6,144 nt of DNA from Pseudomonadota bacterium (GTDB taxonomy: Bacteria; Pseudomonadota; Gammaproteobacteria; Burkholderiales; Burkholderiaceae_D), in contig JAEZLB010000291.1 of assembly GCA_023435945.1 (NCBI GenBank), positions 1 through 6,144 on the forward strand, in the 5' to 3' direction. The notes beneath the pieces were generated by a model. That model did not search any database. It was not told where the DNA came from and saw nothing but the letters and a program-made list of their open reading frames with translations. Positions 1 to 6,144 of this stretch are shown piece by piece. The translations under genes were made by a program, and so were the position numbers. Numbering within the stretch: position 1 is the stretch's first letter; each line of letters begins with the position of its first letter.

Positions 1-476
1 ACGCGCTGCTGCTGGCCGCCCGACAACTGCGAGGGATAGTGATCCAGTTTGTCGGTGAGCCCTACCCGGTCCAGCAGTTCGCGCCCGCGCGTTTCGGCTT
101 GCTGTCTGTCCAGGCCCAGTGATTTCATGGGGGCGATCATCGTATTCTGCAGCGCGGTCATATGTGGGAACAGGTTGAAATTCTGGAACACCATGCCGAT
201 CTGGCTGCGTGCCTGCCGTTTATAGGCCTCGGAAGCCGGCACCAGCTCGCCATGGCGAGACATGTGGGTGATGGGATTGCCATCAACCTCGATCATGCCT
301 GTATCGATGGTTTCCAGCATCATCAGTACGCGCAGCAGCGTGGATTTGCCAGAGCCGCTGGGACCGATGATGGCAACTTTTTCTCCTGCGGCGATATCCA
401 GGTCGAGATGATCCAGGACGGTTAATGAGCCGTAGCGTTTGCTGACATCGCAAAAGCGAACCATGGGCTGGGTCAT
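1..476 (-). CDS. ehuA: Ectoine/hydroxyectoine ABC transporter ATPase EhuA (5' part; runs off left edge)
   Basis: This is the cytoplasmic ATP-hydrolysing subunit of the importer, of the GlnQ/HisP polar amino-acid type. The first 158 codons and 2 nt of the next are present; the C-terminal third is beyond the window. It begins [16 protein letters not shown]. Visible motifs are Walker [10 protein letters not shown] at residues 38-46, the Q-loop [11 protein letters not shown] with Q98, and the ABC signature LSGGQQQR at 151-158. Walker B and the switch histidine would follow. The ATG at 476 is 10 nt after the ehuD stop and has a good ribosome-binding site; a further in-frame ATG at codon 5 is possible. 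The fold is certain. The ectoine assignment depends on ehuBCD and ectABCD upstream. Placing the ATPase last (BCDA) differs from the ehuABCD order of Sinorhizobium. Confidence 0.92.
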   Translation of the reverse strand, partial: MTQPMVRFCDVSKRYGSLTVLDHLDLDIAAGEKVAIIGPSGSGKSTLLRVLMMLETIDTGMIEVDGNPITHMSRHGELVPASEAYKRQARSQIGMVFQNFNLFPHMTALQNTMIAPMKSLGLDRQQAETRGRELLDRVGLTDKLDHYPSQLSGGQQQR

Positions 477-481
477 TCATT

Positions 482-487
482 CTCCTT
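482..487 (-). promoter_or_regulatory. Ribosome-binding site that sets the ehuA start
   Basis: AAGGAG overlaps the ehuD stop codon (TAA at 489-487). It lies 5 nt before the ATG at 476, which opens the ABC ATPase frame. An ATG at 480 is only 1 nt from the site and is in a different frame that encodes no recognisable protein. Confidence 0.7.
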
Positions 488-1155
488 TATCGAGGCAGGT
501 GAAGCCGGTTTTCCAGGCGCCGTACCAGCCATGCCGCGCACAGGCTGACAAACAGGAAGAACAGGCCGGCCATCGTAATGGGTTCGATGTAACGGAAGGT
601 TTGCGAGCCGATATTTTTAGCCTGCAGCATCAGCTCTACCACGGTGATGGCCGATAGCACTGGCGTATCCTTGAACATCGCAATCAGGTAGTTGCCGAGC
701 GCCGGGATGATGGGGCGGATGGCCTGCGGCAGGATAATGTTGCGATATGCCTGCCAGGCGCCGAGATTGAGCGCAGTCGCCGCCTCCCACTGTCCGCGCG
801 GCACAGCATCCAGCCCGGAACGATAGACTTCCGATACATAGCAGGCATAGTGCAGCGACAGGCCCACGATGCCGGTGACGAGTGCAGACATGACCAGCCC
901 GAAGTCCGGCAGCACATAGAACAGAAAATACAGCTGGATCAGCAGCGGCGTGCTGCGGATGAATTCGATGAAGAAGGCGGCGGGCCACGATACTGCTTTG
1001 ATACGGCTGCGGCGCATCAGGGCCAGTATCAGGCCTGCTGCCAGCGCAATCGCAAATCCGGCGAGTGTGATGCCTAGCGTCTGGAGTGAGGCGCGCAGCA
1101 GGTCGGGCAGAATCTGCCAGGCAAATTGCCAGTCGAACAGGCGTTCCTGCATCAT
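487..1155 (-). CDS. ehuD: Ectoine/hydroxyectoine ABC transporter permease EhuD
   Basis: This is the second inner-membrane permease of the importer, again of the HisM/GlnP type, with 222 residues. Hydrophobic segments lie at about 25-47, 70-84, 87-105, 147-163 and 195-211. The EAA loop runs from about 124 to 145 (EAATALNLGA then IILPQAIRP). The FFIEFIRSTPLLIQLYF segment at 61-77 matches the family. The ATG at 1155 overlaps the ehuC stop as ATGA, suggesting coupled translation. A second ATG follows immediately at 1152 and sits 5 nt from the GGGAGG site, so the mature start could be one codon later. Its stop codon TAA runs into the ehuA ribosome-binding site 10 nt before ehuA. Ectoine specificity comes from the neighbouring genes, not from this protein itself. 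Confidence 0.9.
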   Translation of the reverse strand: MMQERLFDWQFAWQILPDLLRASLQTLGITLAGFAIALAAGLILALMRRSRIKAVSWPAAFFIEFIRSTPLLIQLYFLFYVLPDFGLVMSALVTGIVGLSLHYACYVSEVYRSGLDAVPRGQWEAATALNLGAWQAYRNIILPQAIRPIIPALGNYLIAMFKDTPVLSAITVVELMLQAKNIGSQTFRYIEPITMAGLFFLFVSLCAAWLVRRLENRLHLPR

Positions 1156-1808
1156 AGCCTCCCGGTGGCACGGCCACGACTGAGGCGGCGTTCGAGCGCA
1201 CGCATGGACAAGCTGATCGCTTGGGCCAGCAGGAAGTAGATGAGCAGCGCCAGCAGAAAAATTTCAGTGCTACGGAAGGTGGACTGAACCAGTTGATCGG
1301 CCCTGAAGGTGAGGTCGGCCAGTGTAATCAGCGATACCAGCGAAGTGCCTTTCAGCAGTTCGATCAGCAGATTGGTGAAGGATGGAATGGCATTGACCAG
1401 TGCCTGAGGCAATACGATATGAAAGAAGCGGTGAACGGGAGGCAGGTTCAATGCGATTGCTGCCTCGATCTGGCCGCGCGGTACGGAACCGAATGCGCCG
1501 CGCATGACTTCCGCGCCGTAAGCGCCGATGTTCAAGCCTAGTGCCAGCACGGCCACCGTGTAAGGCGTCATGGTGAGATTGAAAGGAGGCAGGGGCAGGA
1601 CGAAGAAAAGCCAGAACAGTTGCACCAGCAGGGACGTACCACGGAAGATCTCAATATAGGCATTCGCCAGCCATCGCAGCAGCCGCCACGCAGACAATTT
1701 GGCTAGCGACGCAGTTAGTGCCATCGCGGCAGCCAGTATCGCCGCCATCACGGTAATTCGGATGGTGACCAGGGTTCCTTCCAGCAGCAATGGCAATAAC
1801 TCGCTCAT
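1152..1808 (-). CDS. ehuC: Ectoine/hydroxyectoine ABC transporter permease EhuC
   Basis: This is an inner-membrane permease of the HisM/GlnP type (polar amino-acid ABC family). Its 218 residues are rich in hydrophobic segments, at about 13-35, 58-73, 82-104, 140-160 and 183-203. The cytoplasmic EAA loop that docks the ATPase is visible at about 115-139, with EAAIALNL and the closing IVLPQA. The YIEIFRGTSLLVQ segment at 51-63 is typical of this family. It is expected to pair with EhuD around EhuA. It starts 50 nt after the ehuB stop. Unlike its neighbours it has no clear Shine-Dalgarno site; only a weak GACGA lies upstream, and an in-frame stop at about 36 nt upstream rules out a longer form by ATG. 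Its stop overlaps the ehuD start. The substrate is inferred from context. Confidence 0.9.
   Translation of the reverse strand: MSELLPLLLEGTLVTIRITVMAAILAAAMALTASLAKLSAWRLLRWLANAYIEIFRGTSLLVQLFWLFFVLPLPPFNLTMTPYTVAVLALGLNIGAYGAEVMRGAFGSVPRGQIEAAIALNLPPVHRFFHIVLPQALVNAIPSFTNLLIELLKGTSLVSLITLADLTFRADQLVQSTFRSTEIFLLALLIYFLLAQAISLSMRALERRLSRGRATGRL
1158..1163 (-). promoter_or_regulatory. Ribosome-binding site before tandem ATG of ehuD
   Basis: GGGAGG lies inside the end of ehuC, 2 nt before the first ATG (1155) and 5 nt before the second (1152). The spacing favours the second ATG, although the first makes the ATGA overlap with ehuC. Confidence 0.6.
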
Positions 1809-1858
1809 TCGGATGGGGTCGTCAGGATAAAAATACGATCAATGCGGTTCGACAGTCT

Positions 1859-2731
1859 TCATTGGCCGGAAACCAATTCCTCCACCGTCTTGTCAGGCAG
1901 GTTGGCCTCATCGAAGCCGAAAGGTGCTACGGTTTCCAGATGTGCGGATGTCCCTATCCATTTTTTCAGTACGGTATTGATCGCATCGCGCAGATCAGTG
2001 TCGGACTTGCGAAACGCCAGCGCGCCATAGCCGATGCTGTCGGGACCACCATCGAAATCGGCAATGACTTCCACGCTATTGCCACCCTTGTCCGCCAGTT
2101 CGCGGGCAGTCAGCAAGGTGGCGGCAGCGGCATCGGCGCGGCGGGTACGGACTGCCTGCAATTGTGCAATCACGGTCGGGACTTGCAGGATCTGGTTTTC
2201 CGGTACACCGGCGGCACGCGCGGCGCGATACTGGACCGTACCGGCCATGACGGCCAGTTTGGTATCCTCGTTGTTGACGAAGTCTGCGTAGCTTTTCAGC
2301 TTTTTCGGATTGCCCCGCATTACAAGCAGGCCGTCGCCCAGCTTGTAATGCGGGTCCGTGAACAGTACCTGCTCAGCCCGTTCGGGCGTGACGTACATGC
2401 CGGCCGCGATCACGTCGTAACGTCCGGCCAGCAAGCCGGGGATCAGCCCACCCCACTCGGTCAGCACGGCATTAACCTTCTTTACTCCCATTTTTTCCAT
2501 GACCGCCTTCATGATTTCCGGCGACTCGCCGGTTACCGTGCCATCCGTTTCGCTGTAGGCAAACGGTTTCTCATTCGCATAGCCGATACGAATTTCGCCG
2601 GTACGCTGTATGCGTTCGAGGGTGGTTTCCGCATGTGCCTGGATGGCCGGCATGGACAGGCAGGCAAGCAGCGCGACTGTCATCAGCTGGCGTGCGCGCA
2701 AGGTAAAAGAAGGGCGAGGGCCGGTGTGCAT
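1859..2731 (-). CDS. ehuB: Ectoine/hydroxyectoine-binding periplasmic protein EhuB
   Basis: This is the solute-binding component of an ABC importer of the polar amino-acid (SBP_bac_3) family. Residues 1-34 form a signal peptide with an Arg-rich start, a hydrophobic core and likely cleavage at AHA-ET. An alternative lipobox-like LLAC at 21-24 is less likely. The mature part carries the ANEKPFAY motif (52-59), VTGESPEI (66-73), EWGGLIPGLLAGRYD (92-106) and GMYVTPER (111-118). These align by eye with the segments of Sinorhizobium meliloti EhuB that build its aromatic ligand cage and arginine clamp. Here the candidates are F57, W93, Y113 and R118, with E54 nearby. The 290-aa length fits. The ATG at 2731 has AAGGAG 7 nt upstream. 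The ectD neighbour supports ectoines as ligand; a generic amino-acid binder is the alternative. Confidence 0.92.
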   Translation of the reverse strand: MHTGPRPSFTLRARQLMTVALLACLSMPAIQAHAETTLERIQRTGEIRIGYANEKPFAYSETDGTVTGESPEIMKAVMEKMGVKKVNAVLTEWGGLIPGLLAGRYDVIAAGMYVTPERAEQVLFTDPHYKLGDGLLVMRGNPKKLKSYADFVNNEDTKLAVMAGTVQYRAARAAGVPENQILQVPTVIAQLQAVRTRRADAAAATLLTARELADKGGNSVEVIADFDGGPDSIGYGALAFRKSDTDLRDAINTVLKKWIGTSAHLETVAPFGFDEANLPDKTVEELVSGQ

Positions 2732-2775
2732 GGAAGGTCTCCTTATGCTGTCGATGTTTCGTGGATCAAGGGGCG

Positions 2776-2803
2776 TAAGAAAGAAGGGAAGAGCAGTTTC
2801 CCT
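2776..2803 (-). terminator. Possible weak terminator or attenuator between ectD and ehuB
   Basis: On the minus strand, AGGGAA and TTCCCT (2803-2798 and 2790-2785) form a 6-bp stem around a 7-nt loop. The stretch TCTTTCTT follows. The stem is short and the tract is broken by C, so any termination would be partial. Its place between the synthesis and transport genes is what makes it plausible. Confidence 0.3.
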
Positions 2804-2825
2804 ATGCGCAAGACGACCAGAGCCA

Positions 2826-2848
2826 CGGGAGGAAAAGGTTTCCTCCCG
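2826..2848 (-). repeat. Perfect hairpin in the ectD-ehuB spacer
   Basis: This is a perfect inverted repeat. The 10-nt arms (CGGGAGGAAA and its complement) flank a 3-nt loop, and it starts about 17 nt after the ectD stop. It is not followed by a T-run on the minus strand, so it is not a classic intrinsic terminator. An mRNA 3'-end stabiliser or processing hairpin that protects the ectABCD message and lowers ehu expression is an inference. It could also aid Rho-dependent or partial termination. Confidence 0.55.
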
Positions 2849-2865
2849 CAGAGAGCTGTGTCTTT

Positions 2866-3783
2866 TCAGGAAATGGAAAGCGGCTGCGGTTCCAGTGGCG
2901 TGATACTGTCACGTGCGGCGACAAATTCGGGGCGCGGCGCCAGTCCGCCTTTGGGATCGCCCAACTGGTTCTCCATGCTGTTATAGACAAAGAATACGTT
3001 GCTGCGCGCGGCTGGTGTGATATTGCTGTTGGAGCCATGCATGGTATTGCAATCGAAGAACACTACCGTCCCGGCTTTGCCGGTGCAGGAAACGATGCCT
3101 CCCATGTCGGCCAGGTGGCGCAGCAAGACTTCGTCGGGAGTGCCGACTTCCTGCTTCTTCAGCGATTTCTTGTAGTTCTCGTCGGGTGTTTCGCCCACGC
3201 AGGCGATGAAGTGGCGATGTGAGCCCGGGATCACCATCAGCGGACCGTTCTTATCGTCGTTGTCGGTCAGCAGGATGGAGCAGGAGAGCGCACGCATGGA
3301 GGGCATGCCATCTTCGCTGTGCCAGGTCTCGAAGTCGGAGTGCCAGTAGAACTCCTTGCCCTTGAAGCCCGGTTTGTAATTGATGCGCGACTGGTGGATA
3401 TAAACCTCGCTGCCCAGGATTTCACGCGCCACGTCCAGCACGCGCGGATCGCGCACCAGGTTGGCGAATACCTGGTTCAAGCGATGCACGTTGAAAATGG
3501 AGCGCACATCGCCGCTACCAGGCTCTGCAATCACTTCCTTGCGGCCCTGATTGGTAAAGGCTTCACGCATGGCCTGCATTTCCTTGTAGAGGAAAGTCAC
3601 TTCTTCTTGTGAAAACAGGGCAGGAATTTGCAGGAATCCATTGTCCCGATAACTGTGACGTTGCTCCTCGGTGAGCGCTATCGGACCTTCTCCGATAGGG
3701 CGAGGATAGATCACGGGCTCATTGCGCGAAATGATGGCGGGTTCCGAGAGAACACGGGTGCGATACGGTGCGGGGGAAAGCAT
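2866..3783 (-). CDS. ectD: Ectoine hydroxylase EctD
   Basis: EctD is a non-haem Fe(II)/2-oxoglutarate-dependent dioxygenase of the PhyH superfamily. It converts ectoine to 5-hydroxyectoine using O2. From the ATG at 3783 the protein has 305 residues, as is usual. The EctD signature FYWHSDFETWHSEDGMPS lies at residues 145-162 and supplies the first two iron ligands H148 and D150. The distal ligand is H249 in DCNTMHGSNSN. R260 in PAARSNVFFVYNS is the likely 2-oxoglutarate anchor. A longer in-frame start at 3843 would overlap ectC by 44 nt and add 20 residues with no family likeness; the strong AAGGAG site 9-10 nt before 3783 settles the choice. It lies 16 nt after ectC, so it is in the same transcript. 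A 134-nt spacer with inverted repeats follows. Confidence 0.97.
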   Translation of the reverse strand: MLSPAPYRTRVLSEPAIISRNEPVIYPRPIGEGPIALTEEQRHSYRDNGFLQIPALFSQEEVTFLYKEMQAMREAFTNQGRKEVIAEPGSGDVRSIFNVHRLNQVFANLVRDPRVLDVAREILGSEVYIHQSRINYKPGFKGKEFYWHSDFETWHSEDGMPSMRALSCSILLTDNDDKNGPLMVIPGSHRHFIACVGETPDENYKKSLKKQEVGTPDEVLLRHLADMGGIVSCTGKAGTVVFFDCNTMHGSNSNITPAARSNVFFVYNSMENQLGDPKGGLAPRPEFVAARDSITPLEPQPLSIS

Positions 3784-3792
3784 AAAAACGGT

Positions 3793-3798
3793 CTCCTT
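3793..3798 (-). promoter_or_regulatory. Ribosome-binding site that sets the ectD start
   Basis: The minus strand reads AAGGAG followed by a 9-nt spacer and the ATG at 3783. It begins immediately after the ectC stop codon TAA. No comparable site precedes the in-frame ATG at 3843, so this site supports the shorter 305-aa EctD. Confidence 0.8.
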
Positions 3799-3799
3799 T

Positions 3800-5526
<1,727 letters not shown>

Positions 5527-6039
5527 TCAGCGGCTCCAGGGGCCGATCCGGTACAGATGCTCTTCTTCATGTCCGCTGCTGCCGAAGTCGCGAGGGGCAA
5601 ACAGCGGGGTGGTAGTGACGCCGACGTCGTTGCGCGTGGCGAATTGAGTAAACAGCTTGCGTGATGCACTGTTACTGGGGCTGATCGTGGCTTCCATCCA
5701 GCGCAGGCAGCGCGGTTTTACGCAGCGAACCAGCAAGTGTTCCAGCATGCGGCTGGCCAGTTTCTGGCCGCGCAGGCGTTCGGCCACGGCAACCTGCCAG
5801 ATAAACAGGGTATCGGGGTGGGTGGGGGGAATGTAGGCAGTCACTGCGCCAACCATGGCGCCGTCCTGCTCGGCAATGACGCTGGTCTCGGCGAAATGCT
5901 CGCACACCAGCAGGTAGGCATATCTTGAATTCAGATCCAGTGGCGGACTGGCCGCTATCAGATCGTGAAGCACCGCTCCATCGCGCCGCTCCGGTTGCCG
6001 GAATACCCACCCTGACGCCGAATTCACCGGAGAAATCAT
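5527..6039 (-). CDS. ectA: L-2,4-diaminobutyrate N-gamma-acetyltransferase EctA
   Basis: EctA is a cytoplasmic GNAT-fold enzyme that transfers acetyl from acetyl-CoA to L-2,4-diaminobutyrate, the second step of ectoine synthesis. Visible hallmarks, numbered from the ATG at 6039 (170 aa), are FRQPERRDGA near residue 13, LDLNSRYAYLL near 34, the TAYIPPTHPD block near 67, FIWQVAV near 79, an acetyl-CoA loop RLRGQKLA near 88, the EATISPSNSAS block near 116, and the C-terminal LYRIGP. The frame is open to an ATG at 6081 (184 aa), but the extra residues come from out-of-frame glutaminase DNA, and the length from 6039 suits the family. Neither start has a convincing Shine-Dalgarno site; a GTG at 6027 is a third option. 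It is first in the ectABCD order, 51 nt before ectB. The function is secure; the start is not. Confidence 0.93.
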   Translation of the reverse strand: MISPVNSASGWVFRQPERRDGAVLHDLIAASPPLDLNSRYAYLLVCEHFAETSVIAEQDGAMVGAVTAYIPPTHPDTLFIWQVAVAERLRGQKLASRMLEHLLVRCVKPRCLRWMEATISPSNSASRKLFTQFATRNDVGVTTTPLFAPRDFGSSGHEEEHLYRIGPWSR

Positions 6040-6144
6040 ACAGTCCGCAGGTAAACATGATGCTTTTAATGGTGCGCACATAGCCGGGCGCCAGCCAGTG
6101 CTTTTTGGTGAGAGGGTTGACTCCTCCGTTGGCCAGTATGATGC
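5995..6144 (-). pseudogene. Serine-dependent glutaminase (GlsA family), internal fragment cut off at ectA
   Basis: Read from 6142 leftwards, the minus strand encodes about 49 residues that begin IILANGGVNPLT, continue through SIMFTCGLYDFSGEF and reach VRVGIPA. I recognise this as the late-middle part of the beta-lactamase-like glutaminases (E. coli YbaS and YneH type), which deaminate glutamine to glutamate and ammonia. In that family the next residues should be KSGVGGG followed by about 60 more. Here the frame instead reads TGAARWSG, with no further likeness to the family, so homology ends at about 5995-6003. The frame stays open to a stop at 5672 but there it only runs out of frame through ectA. 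The missing conserved Lys-Ser-Gly segment and C-terminus predict an inactive enzyme. The 5' part lies outside the window, so I cannot tell whether the rest is intact. The family call is fairly sure; the broken status rests on the abrupt homology loss. Confidence 0.8.

Noticed and set aside
283..480. A short minus-strand frame starting at the ATG at 480
   Set aside because: The ATG is 1 nt from the ribosome site and the product has no likeness to any family. The frame from 476 encodes the ABC ATPase.
617..1201. A 194-codon minus-strand frame overlapping ehuD
   Set aside because: It is the wrong frame of ehuD, with no membrane segments or motifs, while the ehuD frame carries the EAA loop.
2745..2770. 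TTGATC with CATAAG as a promoter for ehuB
   Set aside because: The -10 match is poor and overlaps the ribosome-binding site, leaving no room for a leader.
1790..2986. A 398-codon open frame on the plus strand
   Set aside because: It is antisense to ehuB and parts of ehuC and ectD, with low-complexity Gln/Arg/Gly composition and no recognisable domain. The opposite strand encodes clear family motifs throughout.
6034..6039. TATGAT on the minus strand as a -10 box for ectA
   Set aside because: The hexamer overlaps the favoured ectA ATG, and no TTGACA-like -35 is found 16-18 nt upstream (the best is GCATCA). Transcription from it would start after the start codon.

Overview
The window is a single minus-strand gene cluster for making and importing the compatible solutes ectoine and 5-hydroxyectoine. 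Transcription reads from the right edge to the left edge. The mid-50s percent GC look, the protein sequences and the ectABCD order suggest a proteobacterium. I lean towards a betaproteobacterium of the Burkholderiales because EctA and EctD resemble Bordetella-type proteins from memory, but the sequence alone does not fix this.

Layout in transcription order, right to left: (1) the right edge (about 6144-5995) holds an internal piece of a serine-dependent glutaminase gene whose homology stops abruptly; (2) ectA, ectB, ectC and ectD (about 6039-2866) encode the complete route from L-2,4-diaminobutyrate acetylation to hydroxyectoine; (3) a 134-nt spacer with two inverted repeats; (4) ehuB, ehuC, ehuD and the first half of ehuA (2731-1) encode an ABC importer of the ectoine/hydroxyectoine (Ehu) type. 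The ehuA gene runs off the left edge.

How the genes fit together: EctB makes L-2,4-diaminobutyrate from aspartate semialdehyde, EctA acetylates it, EctC closes the ring to ectoine and EctD hydroxylates ectoine. EhuB would capture ectoines in the periplasm, EhuC and EhuD form the membrane channel and EhuA supplies ATP hydrolysis. Short gaps, ATGA overlaps (ectB/ectC and ehuC/ehuD) and strong Shine-Dalgarno sites point to one or two co-transcribed units. No ectR regulator, dedicated aspartokinase or ectoine-degradation (eut/doe) gene is visible.

The most unusual point is the 5' end. The ectA reading frame starts inside, and out of frame with, the glutaminase remnant. No clear promoter lies in the roughly 100 nt available. 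This looks like a recombination scar where the ectoine cluster became joined to a broken glutaminase gene. The chemistry itself is well known, so I found no undescribed biochemical system; the novelty lies in arrangement and regulation.
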